Origin: Brevundimonas diminuta
GTDB lineage: Bacteria; Pseudomonadota; Alphaproteobacteria; Caulobacterales; Caulobacteraceae
Direction of reading: 5' to 3'
Assembly: GCF_022654015.1 (NCBI RefSeq)
Contig: NZ_CP073063.1
Span: 620,001-684,000, forward strand
DNA length: 64,000 nucleotides
A program made the position numbers and the translations under genes. Numbering within the stretch: the stretch's first letter is position 1; each line of letters begins with the position of its first letter. Positions 46,179 to 53,200 of this stretch are shown piece by piece. The notes under the pieces are model-generated. The model did no database searches. It saw only the letters and a program-made list of their open reading frames with translations, and was not told where the DNA came from.

Positions 46179-46843
46179 GGCTGGATCTCGAAGCTGAGCG
46201 TCTCCAGACCGTCGATGGTGACGACCACGCGGTCGCCCGCCTGAACCGGGCCGACGCCGGACGGCGTGCCGGTGAAGATCAGGTCGCCGGGTTGCAGCGA
46301 CCATAGGGCGGCGGCCGCCGCGACGATCCGGTCGGGGTTCAGGATCATGTCGTTCAGGACGCTGTCCTGTCTGGTTTCGCCATTGACGCTCAGGCGGATG
46401 GCGCCGTCAGGCAAAGGCAGGGCGCCCAGGCTGATGGGCCCGCAGGGCGCGGATTGATCGAACCCCTTGGCGGCGTCCCAGGGACGGCCGGCCTTCTTGG
46501 CCTCGGCCTGAAGATCGCGGCGGGTCAGGTCGCAGCCTACGGCCCAGCCGATAATGGCGACCCCGCCGTCCTCACCCGGCCCGATCGCGGCGACCAGTTC
46601 GGCCTCGTAGTGCAGGTTCGCGGTCGCCGACGGATAGGATGGGTTTGCGCCGTCCGAGACGATGGCGTCGCCCGGCTTGGTGAAGAAGAAGGGCGTCTGC
46701 TTGTCGGGGTCCGACCCCATTTCGCGCGCATGGGCGGCGTAGTTCTGGCCCACGCACAGGATGCGGCGAACGGGGAACCGCTGGTCCGATCCGACGATCG
46801 GCAAGGACGGGGCGGGGCGGGGCGCGAACAGCCATTGGGTCAT
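46175..46843 (-). CDS. Fumarylacetoacetate hydrolase-family protein (fumarylpyruvate hydrolase-like)
   Basis: A 222-aa hydrolase of the short FAHD1-like class. Metal-site and core motifs are CVGQNYAAHAREMG near residue 35, PFFFTKPGDAIV near 55, LHYEAELVAAIG (Glu ligands) near 83, WAVGCDLTRRDLQ near 105 and FTGTPSGVGPVQAGD near 189. True fumarylacetoacetases are about 420 aa, so this is more likely an acylpyruvase or fumarylpyruvate hydrolase that splits the product of the adjoining isomerase into a C4 acid and pyruvate. The ATG at 46843 gives the family N-terminus. No ring-cleaving dioxygenase gene is nearby to settle the pathway. Confidence 0.88.
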   Translation of the reverse strand: MTQWLFAPRPAPSLPIVGSDQRFPVRRILCVGQNYAAHAREMGSDPDKQTPFFFTKPGDAIVSDGANPSYPSATANLHYEAELVAAIGPGEDGGVAIIGWAVGCDLTRRDLQAEAKKAGRPWDAAKGFDQSAPCGPISLGALPLPDGAIRLSVNGETRQDSVLNDMILNPDRIVAAAAALWSLQPGDLIFTGTPSGVGPVQAGDRVVVTIDGLETLSFEIQP

Positions 46844-46904
46844 GGCGACCGTTCTAGTGCGGCGAAAAGCCCGTGGCGAGAGGCGCACGCCCGACCCAAC
46901 TAAA

Positions 46905-46929
46905 GGAACCTCGTTGCGCATGTGGCGTT
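46905..46929 (+). promoter_or_regulatory. EcfG/SigT-type general stress promoter
   Basis: GGAAC (46905-46909) and CGTT (46926-46929) are separated by 16 bases, which matches the promoter pattern for the alphaproteobacterial general stress sigma factor EcfG (SigT in Caulobacter). It lies 52 bases before the ATG of the YqjD-like gene. Motifs are seen directly; the sigma factor is inferred. Confidence 0.65.
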
Positions 46930-46980
46930 GCAACACGGGGTTCTCTATTCTACCGCCAAGCTTTCAACGGAGCGCGCACC

Positions 46981-47325
46981 ATGGCCACCACCAAGGCCCG
47001 AGAAGACATCAAGGCCGACCTGAAGACCCTCAAGGAGGATCTAAAGACCGGCGCCCGCGAAGAGACCCAGCGCCTGCGCGACAAGGCCGCCGAGGCCGAA
47101 GCCAAGCTGCGCGCCAAGAGCGACGAAGTCCGCGAGCAGGCCCGCAGCTATTATGACGAGGCCCGCGTGAAGGGGCGCGAATATTACGACGACGCCGCCG
47201 AACGCTTCGACGAGGCGCAACGCTATGTCGTCGAACGCGTGCAGGAGCGTCCGCTGCAATCGACCGCCGTGGCGCTCGGCGTCGGCGTCATCCTCGGCAT
47301 GCTGCTGGCCGGCCGCCGCCGCTGA
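46981..47325 (+). CDS. DUF883/ElaB-YqjD family membrane-anchored stress protein
   Basis: A 114-aa protein made of a long, highly charged amphipathic helix (about residues 5-85, rich in Lys, Glu, Ala and Arg, likely coiled coil) and a C-terminal glycine-rich membrane anchor STAVALGVGVILGMLLAGRRR (about 94-112). This is the layout of ElaB/YqjD, which in E. coli tether ribosomes to the inner membrane in stationary phase. GGAG lies before the ATG. An EcfG-type promoter precedes it and it overlaps the next gene by one base (TGATG), so they are one operon. Confidence 0.88.
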   Translation: MATTKAREDIKADLKTLKEDLKTGAREETQRLRDKAAEAEAKLRAKSDEVREQARSYYDEARVKGREYYDDAAERFDEAQRYVVERVQERPLQSTAVALGVGVILGMLLAGRRR

Positions 47326-47735
47326 TGTTCAAGAGCATCGTCAAAAAGCTGGTGGCGACGGCCGTCGTCGCCGCCAGCGTCTTTCTGGCCGTCGTGTTTC
47401 TGGGCGTGGCCATCTTTTATGCGCTCAGCCTGACGCTGACGCCGCTCGGCGCGGCGGCCGTGACGTTCGGTCTGTTCGCCCTGGTCGCCCTGATCGTGGC
47501 GCTGGTCTTCCTGAAGGGCGACAAGCACGACGAGGCGGACGAAGAAGACGAGCCGGAAGGCCTGCTGGGCAAGATCATTCACATCGTGCGCGAGCGTCCG
47601 GTCGTCGGCGCCGTGGGCGGTCTGGGCGCAGCCTTCCTGCTGCTGCGCAACCCGGCACTGGCGGCGATCGTCGCCAGCATGGTCGCTGATCGCAAGATGG
47701 ACCAAGGCGGCTATTCGCGTCGTCGCCGTCGATAG
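47325..47735 (+). CDS. Holin-like/YqjE-type small membrane protein
   Basis: A 136-aa inner-membrane protein with two strongly hydrophobic helices (about residues 10-33 and 39-65), an acidic loop (GDKHDEADEEDEPEG), a helical stretch with a third short hydrophobic segment, and a basic tail SRRRRR. Small two-helix proteins of the phage-holin/YqjE type often follow YqjD-like genes, as in the E. coli yqjD-yqjE operon. Its ATG overlaps the stop of the YqjD-like gene. The role is unknown, probably membrane stress. The next EcfG-like promoter begins six bases after its stop. Confidence 0.75.
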   Translation: MFKSIVKKLVATAVVAASVFLAVVFLGVAIFYALSLTLTPLGAAAVTFGLFALVALIVALVFLKGDKHDEADEEDEPEGLLGKIIHIVRERPVVGAVGGLGAAFLLLRNPALAAIVASMVADRKMDQGGYSRRRRR

Positions 47736-47740
47736 GCGAT

Positions 47741-47765
47741 GGAACAGCCGGGCGACCCTGGCGTT
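47741..47765 (+). promoter_or_regulatory. Second EcfG/SigT-type promoter, before DUF1328 gene
   Basis: GGAAC (47741-47745) and CGTT (47762-47765) again have a 16-base spacer. The motif lies 68 bases before the DUF1328 start and just after the preceding stop codon, so the gene can be transcribed alone as well as by read-through. Confidence 0.65.
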
Positions 47766-47832
47766 GATGATGCAGACCGACGAACGGCTCCCGGGTCGCC
47801 GACGGCAACATCAACTCAGGAGAGCTAAACCC

Positions 47833-48012
47833 ATGATGCGCTGGGCAATTATCTTCCTCGTCGTGGCCCTCGTCGCGGCCGTTCTCGGCTTCGGCGGCAT
47901 TGCGAACTTCTCATTCGAGATCGCCAAGTTCGTCGCCGTCGTGGCCATTATCCTGTTCGTCATCGCCCTGGTGGCCGGCGGACTGCGTGGACGCGGCGCG
48001 CCGCGACTATAG
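47833..48012 (+). CDS. DUF1328 (YtjA-family) small membrane protein
   Basis: A 59-aa protein composed of two membrane helices (about residues 4-22 and 32-49) with the family sequence MRWAIIFLVVALVAAVLGFGGIA and FEIAKFVAVVAIILFVIALV (each shown only in part here by its start and end). DUF1328 proteins are small, widespread, stress-associated and of unknown function. CAGGAG precedes the ATG at suitable distance (about 14 bases, slightly long). It has its own EcfG-type promoter and a strong terminator 24 bases after the stop. Confidence 0.93.
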   Translation: MMRWAIIFLVVALVAAVLGFGGIANFSFEIAKFVAVVAIILFVIALVAGGLRGRGAPRL

Positions 48013-48035
48013 CCTGAAGACACCAAGTCGAATGA

Positions 48036-48066
48036 GGGGCGGAGCCGAAGGCTTCGCCCCTTTTTC
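48036..48066 (+). terminator. Rho-independent terminator of the stress cluster
   Basis: GGGGCGGAGCC and GGCTTCGCCCC form an 11-bp stem with one G-T pair and a GAA loop, followed by TTTTT. It ends the YqjD-like/holin-like/DUF1328 cluster. Confidence 0.92.
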
Positions 48067-48152
48067 ATGCGCAGCGCGGGCCAATAAGAAAGAACTTTAC
48101 AACACAAAGCAAATGAGCGATGCTGCCTCAACGGTTCGAGGAGGAGAGCATC

Positions 48153-48776
48153 ATGACCCGCGAGACCCAAGCCATTCAGGACGACATCGCCTATATGCGC
48201 AGCCTGGCCCACGAAGGGCGGCATGCGCCGCTTCTAGCCGGCCCGATCCTCGTGACGGCCGGCATCGTGTTCGGAACGACCAGTCTGGTCCAATGGGCCA
48301 TCCAATCCGGCCTCGTGCAGCTCAATCCCTGGTCCCAGCTGTGGGTGTGGATCGTCGCAGCGGTCGTGTTCGCCGTCGCCCTGACTGTCCTGATCGGCCG
48401 CATCAAGACCAAGCCCGGGGTCAACTCCGCCGGCAACAAGGCGGTCAGCGCGGCCTGGGAAGGCGTGGGCTACGGGATCTTCGTCACCTGGCTGGCGCTC
48501 GTCGCTCTGTCCCTCAAGACCGGCCAGTGGTCCTGGATGGCGGTGATGCCGACAGTGGTCCTGGTCGCCTATGGTTCGGCCTGGATGATCGGCGCGGCCA
48601 TGACAAAAACGCGCTGGATGTCCTTTACGGCGTTGGCTTCCTACGTCGGCGCCGTCGCCGTTGCCTGGTTCATGGGCAGCGCCACGATCTATCCGGTCTT
48701 CGCCGTGATCCTGTTGGCCGTGGCCCTGGTCCCGGGCATCGTCCTGATGCGTCAGGAACCGTCGGAGGTGGTCTGA
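48153..48776 (+). CDS. Polytopic membrane protein linked to a winged-helix regulator
   Basis: A 207-aa inner-membrane protein with a cytoplasmic N-terminus (TRETQAIQDDIAYMRSLAHEG) and about six hydrophobic segments. I recognise no functional family. An excellent ribosome site (GAGGAGGAGAG) precedes the ATG at 48153. The winged-helix regulator gene starts two bases after its stop, so they form an operon; pairs of a small membrane protein and a MarR/ArsR-like regulator are common in Caulobacterales. Upstream, CTTT-7 nt-AAAG (48095-48109) is a possible autoregulatory site. Confidence 0.75.
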   Translation: MTRETQAIQDDIAYMRSLAHEGRHAPLLAGPILVTAGIVFGTTSLVQWAIQSGLVQLNPWSQLWVWIVAAVVFAVALTVLIGRIKTKPGVNSAGNKAVSAAWEGVGYGIFVTWLALVALSLKTGQWSWMAVMPTVVLVAYGSAWMIGAAMTKTRWMSFTALASYVGAVAVAWFMGSATIYPVFAVILLAVALVPGIVLMRQEPSEVV

Positions 48777-48778
48777 GC

Positions 48779-49081
48779 ATGGCCGACGACTTCGACATCA
48801 GCCGGATCGACGACGTCATTCACGGACGCATCCGGCTGGGGATCATGGCCTATCTGTCCGGAGCCGGATCGGCGGACTTCACCACCCTGAAGACCCGGTT
48901 GCAGACCACGGACGGCAATCTGTCGGTCCATCTGCGAAAGCTGGAAGAAGCGGGGTTCGTCGCCGTCTCCAAGAGTTTCAACGGGCGCAAGCCGCTGACT
49001 GAGGCCAGTCTGACTGATCAAGGACGCGACGCCTTCGTCGCCTATCTGGATGCGATGGCGGGCCTGCTGCCAGAGCGGTGA
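48779..49081 (+). CDS. Winged-helix transcriptional regulator
   Basis: A 100-aa protein that is little more than a winged helix-turn-helix domain. Recognition-type segments are IHGRIRLGIMAYLSGAG (about residues 14-30), FTTLKTRLQTTDGNLSVHLRKLEEAGFVAV (helix-turn-helix around 34-63) and a beta-wing KSFNGRKPLTEASLTDQGR. This fits the compact MarR/ArsR-like group (HTH_34) that usually represses its own operon. There is no ligand-binding cysteine cluster. It follows the membrane protein gene by two bases and precedes the phosphatase gene by 21. Confidence 0.88.
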   Translation: MADDFDISRIDDVIHGRIRLGIMAYLSGAGSADFTTLKTRLQTTDGNLSVHLRKLEEAGFVAVSKSFNGRKPLTEASLTDQGRDAFVAYLDAMAGLLPER

Positions 49082-49102
49082 ACATAGGCTAGAAGCGCGG
49101 TC

Positions 49103-49882
49103 ATGACCGACCGCCTTCACGCCTTCGAGGCTATCGACAACTTTCGCGACTATGGCGACTACGCCACGGCGGCCGGGCGGCGCGTAAAGCCCGGCCGTCT
49201 GCTGCGTTCGGCCCATCACGCGCGGGCCAGCGAGGCGGACCTGGAGCGGCTGAGGGCGCTGGACATCGGGGCCGTGGTCGATCTGCGCCGCCCCGGCGAG
49301 CGCCGCGACCAGCCGTCGCGTCGGCCTGAAGGCTTCAGCGCGCAGATCATCGAGGGCGGCGTGGACGACGGCGCCGAGGCGCCGCACATCACCTTTCTGA
49401 AGACCGCCGACCTAACGCCGGACTCCGGCCGGCGCTTCATGACCCAGACCTATCGCAGTCTTCCGTTCGACCCGTCGCATCAGGATGTGTTCGGCCGCTA
49501 TTTTCAGGCGCTGGCGGATCAAGACCGGCCCGTGGTGATCCACTGCGCGGCGGGCAAGGACCGGACGGGGTTTCTCGCCGCCCTGACCCACCATCTGCTG
49601 GGCGTGTCGCGCGACGACATGGTCGAGGACTATCTGCTGACCAACACCGCCGTCGATCTGGCGGGCCGGGCGCCCGGCATCGCCAAACAGTTGCACAGGA
49701 TGACGGGTCGGGTCGCGTCGGACGACGCGATCGTCGCCTTCTTGGGGGTCGAGGCCGCCTATCTGGAGGTCGCCTTCGCCGAGGTCGAGGCGCGGCACGG
49801 CTCGGTGGACGCCTATCTGAAAGAGGCGCTGGGCGTCGATACGGCGCGTCGCGATCGGATCGTGGAGCGGCTGACCGCGTGA
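49103..49882 (+). CDS. Tyrosine-protein phosphatase (Y_phosphatase3 family)
   Basis: A 259-aa cytoplasmic phosphatase of the dual-specificity-like bacterial group (Mycobacterium PtpB relatives). The catalytic P-loop is HCAAGKDRTG near residue 149 (Cys nucleophile, C-x5-R), with the AGKDR variant typical of this family. The N-terminal NFRDYG and GRLLRSAHHAR and the VVDLRRPGER segment are also characteristic. Substrates may be phosphotyrosine or phosphoinositide-like; unknown here. Its stop overlaps the GTG of pabB (GTGA), so they are co-translated, though no metabolic link is obvious. Confidence 0.92.
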   Translation: MTDRLHAFEAIDNFRDYGDYATAAGRRVKPGRLLRSAHHARASEADLERLRALDIGAVVDLRRPGERRDQPSRRPEGFSAQIIEGGVDDGAEAPHITFLKTADLTPDSGRRFMTQTYRSLPFDPSHQDVFGRYFQALADQDRPVVIHCAAGKDRTGFLAALTHHLLGVSRDDMVEDYLLTNTAVDLAGRAPGIAKQLHRMTGRVASDDAIVAFLGVEAAYLEVAFAEVEARHGSVDAYLKEALGVDTARRDRIVERLTA

Positions 49883-51186
49883 GCGAGGTTTTCAGCCACA
49901 CCGTCACGCGCGACGCGCCCTGGATCGATCCGGTCGCCGTGGCGGCGGGTCTCGGCGGCGGCGACGGCGCCCTGGCCCTGTTGTCGGACGGCGGGCCGGG
50001 CGGTCGCTGGTCCCACGTCGCCCAGGCGCCGGACGTGGTGCGGATTGGCCCGGTAGATGAAGCTGCGCCGTTCGAGGCGCTGCGGGATCCGCTGTTTGCC
50101 GCCGGCGTCGTCGGTCTGGCCGCCTATGACGCGGGCGCCCGGCCGGCCACCGGACCGCGCGAAACGGTCTGGCCCGATCTGATGCTGGCGCGCTATCCCG
50201 CCATGCTGACTTTCGATCATCTTGAGCGCTCAGTGTGCGCCACGGGAAGAGGCGCGACGGCGGAGAGGGCGATGGCGGCGGCCGAGCGGGCTCTGGCCTG
50301 GCTCTCGACGGCCGCGCGGGTCGTGACGCCCTCTGCGCCGGCCGATCGTTTTGAGGCCGAGGCGCCGGCAAGCGCCTATCGCGACGCGGTCGCGGATGTG
50401 GTGGAGCGCATCGGGGCGGGGGAGCTGTTCCAGGCCAATATCGCGCGGGCCTGGTCTGGGGATTTGAGCCCTGGCCGAGATCCGTTCGAGGTGTTCCTGC
50501 GGCTGCAAAAGGAGCGGGCGTCGCCGTTCGGGGCCTATTGGCGGGTCGGGGATCGGGTGCTGGTGTCGAACTCCCCCGAACTGTTTCTCGCCTTCGATCC
50601 CGCCAGCCGCCACATCGAGGCGCGCCCGATCAAGGGCACGCGCGCGCGTGCGAGCGACCCCGATCAGGACCAAGCTCTGGCGAGCGAGCTTCGGGCCAGC
50701 CTCAAGGATCGAGCGGAAAACCTGATGATCGTGGATCTTATGCGCAACGATCTGGCGCGCGTGTCACGGCCCGGATCGGTTCAGGTGCAAACGCTGTTTG
50801 AAGTCGAACATCATCCGACGGTGCATCATCTGGTCTCGACCGTGACGGGGGAGGCCAAGACAGGGGTAGGGCCGGCCGAGCTGCTGGAGGCGACCTTCCC
50901 GCCCGGTTCGATCACCGGCGCGCCCAAGCATCAGGCGATGAAAGTGATCGCCGTGCACGAACCGCCGCGTGGGCCGTGGTGCGGTTCATTGTTCCTGATC
51001 GCGGACGGCGGCGCCCTGACCGCATCGGTCTTGATCCGAACCGCCGGTTTCGAACGGAAAGACGGCGTCTGGAAATATCGCACCCTCGCCGGCGCCGGCA
51101 TCATCGCGGACAGCGATCCGGCCGCCGAAGAGGCGGAAACGGACGTCAAGATTTCAGCGATGCGACAGGCGTTGGTCGGGATGTAA
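49879..51186 (+). CDS. pabB: Aminodeoxychorismate synthase component I
   Basis: A 435-aa chorismate-using enzyme that forms 4-amino-4-deoxychorismate for folate. The C-terminal chorismate-binding domain (about 165-430) has GELFQANIARAWSG, the key PIKGTRAR (Lys in place of the Ala of anthranilate synthase marks PabB), RAENLMIVDLMRNDLARV, TFPPGSITGAPK and a final AGAGIIADSDPAAE. No fused PabC or glutaminase domain is present, so PabA and PabC must come from elsewhere. The GTG start overlaps the phosphatase stop. It converges on the minor-pilin operon with a three-base gap. Confidence 0.95.
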   Translation: MSEVFSHTVTRDAPWIDPVAVAAGLGGGDGALALLSDGGPGGRWSHVAQAPDVVRIGPVDEAAPFEALRDPLFAAGVVGLAAYDAGARPATGPRETVWPDLMLARYPAMLTFDHLERSVCATGRGATAERAMAAAERALAWLSTAARVVTPSAPADRFEAEAPASAYRDAVADVVERIGAGELFQANIARAWSGDLSPGRDPFEVFLRLQKERASPFGAYWRVGDRVLVSNSPELFLAFDPASRHIEARPIKGTRARASDPDQDQALASELRASLKDRAENLMIVDLMRNDLARVSRPGSVQVQTLFEVEHHPTVHHLVSTVTGEAKTGVGPAELLEATFPPGSITGAPKHQAMKVIAVHEPPRGPWCGSLFLIADGGALTASVLIRTAGFERKDGVWKYRTLAGAGIIADSDPAAEEAETDVKISAMRQALVGM

Positions 51187-51189
51187 GGG

Positions 51190-51738
51190 TCAGCAACCGC
51201 TGCAAGGTATCATTTCAACGGTGCGCGGTCGCAGATAGGCCATGCGGTTGAACTTGGTCACATAGGGCGCGACCCGGTCGAATGGTGATTTGTAATCATA
51301 AAAGGCTTCGGCAACGATCACTGACTCGCCGTTGGCGAGCATGTCTGAAGGGACCTTGGCCTGCGCGACCGTCAGTTTCGACGAGATGCCTTTTCCAACG
51401 CTCCAGTCCACCTTGTAGGTCGTCGCGTTCACGCGCGTGACGCTGCTGACGCGTTGGGTCAATGAAGACGAAGCAAACGGCGCCATGATCAGGTCGCCGA
51501 TTGCGAACACATCTGTCAGGTCAGTTTTGCTTGTGCTGTCGCTCTGGGACACCAGGTCCGCCACCATCGCGGCGACGTGGCCAGTTCGTTTCAGCGCCAT
51601 ATAGCCCTGACAGAACTCCACCATGCTGAAATAGAACAAGATCAGGATTGGCGCGAGAAATGCGAATTCGACTGCGGCGATGCCGCGAGTGTCGCGTCCG
51701 TATGATCGAACGAATGAGGGGATGCGGAAGCGCGTCAT
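51190..51738 (-). CDS. TadE/TadG-like minor pilin or pseudopilin
   Basis: A 182-aa envelope protein with a short basic N-terminus and a pilin-like hydrophobic helix (GIAAVEFAFLAPILI, about residues 20-40) matching the TadE-like family, in which a conserved Glu sits at the end of the prepilin processing region. The rest is a periplasmic domain with two C-terminal cysteines (IPCSGC). The start at ATG 51738 overlaps the previous stop by four bases. It is the last gene of the operon divergent from pilA. Codon use here is noticeably less GC-rich than in neighbouring genes. Confidence 0.85.
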   Translation of the reverse strand: MTRFRIPSFVRSYGRDTRGIAAVEFAFLAPILILFYFSMVEFCQGYMALKRTGHVAAMVADLVSQSDSTSKTDLTDVFAIGDLIMAPFASSSLTQRVSSVTRVNATTYKVDWSVGKGISSKLTVAQAKVPSDMLANGESVIVAEAFYDYKSPFDRVAPYVTKFNRMAYLRPRTVEMIPCSGC

Positions 51739-52274
51739 TGCCACGGTTCATTGCGAAAAGCGGTCGTCGCCGTAAGCAAGACTTTGCCTGTTCCGATCCG
51801 AGATACCGCCTGGCTTAAAAGAGGCGTAGCGAGAGGATGTGCATACCAGATACGGACCAAAATCAGATCACCAGCCTTGCCGCCATTGTAGATGGTCTTT
51901 TTGTCATCCATGGCGTTATTGGTAATTGGATCCTCGACAGCCGGCGCGCTGAACTTGGGAATAACTCTCACATCCACGGTCATTCGACTGTCGCAGTCGG
52001 ATTTGAATACGACCATCTTCGAGCAGACCTGGGCTTTGAACTTGGTCTTGTCGAAACCCTGCGCGTGAGCCTGGCCGGTGCGAATGAGACGGCCGCTATC
52101 CATGGCCGCCGTTTCAAGCACTGAATCCAGAACAAATACGACGCCTAACTCCAGGATCGAAAAGATCATCAGGAAGAAGGGTATGGCGACCATGGCGAAC
52201 TCGACCGCAGCCGACCCGTCTCGCTTCCGCCTGAAGGGGCTGAAACGCGGCTTCAATGATCTCCGAGCGCGCAT
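51735..52274 (-). CDS. TadE-like minor pilin
   Basis: A 179-aa protein with a basic leader (about 20 residues) followed by DGSAAVEFAMVAIPFFLMIF, the TadE-like processing and membrane helix (key residues Gly/Ser, then Glu at +5 to +6). The periplasmic domain holds a cysteine pair (QVCSKM, DCDSRM) probably forming a disulfide. TadE/TadF/TadG-type proteins are pseudopilins needed to build Flp pili. The ATG at 52274 is preferred as it places a short leader before the helix. It overlaps the downstream TadE/G-like gene by four bases and lies eight bases after the CpaC-N-like gene. Confidence 0.87.
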   Translation of the reverse strand: MRARRSLKPRFSPFRRKRDGSAAVEFAMVAIPFFLMIFSILELGVVFVLDSVLETAAMDSGRLIRTGQAHAQGFDKTKFKAQVCSKMVVFKSDCDSRMTVDVRVIPKFSAPAVEDPITNNAMDDKKTIYNGGKAGDLILVRIWYAHPLATPLLSQAVSRIGTGKVLLTATTAFRNEPWQ

Positions 52275-52282
52275 GGTTGAAG

Positions 52283-52687
52283 TCAGGGGGCTGTGGGCGC
52301 AGCAGATGCCGAGGGGGACCGGACGCTGGGCGTGCACGAGGCGCCGCAGGCCATCTCCGTCGCCTGAGCGCCCCGCCAGACCCGAACCGAACCGGTAGAG
52401 CCGCCTGTCACGACGATCTCACGCTGGAACAGGGTGCGGCCTACGCCGTCGACAGCGACCACTTCAGTGACGCCATAGCCCTTGCCGACGATGAACATGG
52501 TGTTGGCGTCGACCAGCGAGACATCTGCGATCTGGGGGTTGCCGACGATGATGGACGCGGCGGCGCCGCGAAGCTGAACGCGCGCCGAGCGATCGATCTC
52601 AACATTCAGCGCGCCGTCCTGGGCGCTGGCGACGACGGGGGCGACGATGAGGGCGGCGGCGATCAGGAAGGACGGGATGCGAGACAT
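52283..52687 (-). CDS. Stand-alone CpaC/RcpA N-terminal-domain protein
   Basis: A 134-aa exported protein: signal peptide (cleavage after VASA, about residue 22), then one domain (about 28-100) that matches the N-terminal domain of Tad secretins (CpaC/RcpA), with RSARVQLRGAAASIIVGNPQIADVSLV and MFIVGKGYGVTEVVAVDGVG (each present in full in the frame). The short tail has two cysteines (MACGASC) and a Ser/Pro-rich end. By position it corresponds to cpaI-type genes next to the Caulobacter pilus locus. It could assist or cap the secretin. It leads the minor-pilin operon divergent from pilA. Confidence 0.85.
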   Translation of the reverse strand: MSRIPSFLIAAALIVAPVVASAQDGALNVEIDRSARVQLRGAAASIIVGNPQIADVSLVDANTMFIVGKGYGVTEVVAVDGVGRTLFQREIVVTGGSTGSVRVWRGAQATEMACGASCTPSVRSPSASAAPTAP

Positions 52688-52787
52688 CGGCGGCTCTTGA
52701 TATTGGCGCGTGCAGACGCGGACGCGCGCATGATGCAGCCGTGATCCTCAACAAAGGCTGAAGCGCCGATATGAGAATTTTCTTTGG

Positions 52788-52827
52788 TAAATCCTCGCGT
52801 AACCAAACCTCGTGACTCAGATTTAAC
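52788..52827 (+). promoter_or_regulatory. Possible CtrA-type sites upstream of pilA
   Basis: TAAA-N7-GTAACC (52788-52804) is an imperfect match to the CtrA motif TTAA-N7-TTAACC, and a TTAAC half-site follows at 52823-52827 with a GACTC (GANTC methylation) site between. Caulobacter pilA is CtrA-controlled, which is why this was examined. The matches are weak. Confidence 0.3.
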
Positions 52828-52924
52828 GGGCCTCGTGCATTTTGATCCTGCGTTTGGGGGTCAAGCGGGCTACCGGCTCCCCCCGCCAAGTTGCTCGCTA
52901 GACCATTTGAAAAAGGAACTACCC

Positions 52925-53104
52925 ATGACCAAGTTCATCTCGCGCTTCGCCAAAGACGAATCGGGCGCCACCGCCATCGAATACGGCCTGATCGCTGCTC
53001 TGATCGCCGTCGCCCTGATCACCGTGCTTGGCACCATGAGCGGCAGCCTGAAAGACACCTTCACGAAGGTCAGCACTGAGCTCGACACCGCGAACGCCGG
53101 CTAA
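52925..53104 (+). CDS. pilA: Flp/PilA type IVb pilin
   Basis: A 59-aa prepilin, the major subunit of the Tad/Flp pilus. A short basic leader (TKFISRFAKDESG) is followed by cleavage after Gly and the mature start ATAIEYGLIAALIAVALI with Glu at +5, the Flp signature; the C-terminal half is a short amphipathic helix. AAGGAA precedes the ATG. It is processed by the CpaA peptidase encoded next and assembled by the cpaB-tadC machine. A terminator downstream allows the pilin to be expressed at higher level than the machinery genes. Confidence 0.97.
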   Translation: MTKFISRFAKDESGATAIEYGLIAALIAVALITVLGTMSGSLKDTFTKVSTELDTANAG

Positions 53105-53132
53105 TCGCCAAACGTTCAAAGTCCTGAGAATG

Positions 53133-53162
53133 GGGCCGGGGCTGAAAAGCTCCGGCCCTTTT
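53133..53162 (+). terminator. Terminator/attenuator after pilA
   Basis: GGGCCGGGGCT and AGCTCCGGCCC form an 11-bp stem with one G-T pair and a GAAA loop, followed by TTTT. It separates the abundant pilin transcript from cpaA. Confidence 0.88.
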
Positions 53163-53200
53163 CTGCGGTCGAAACCCAACATTAAGTCCTGTCGCACAAC

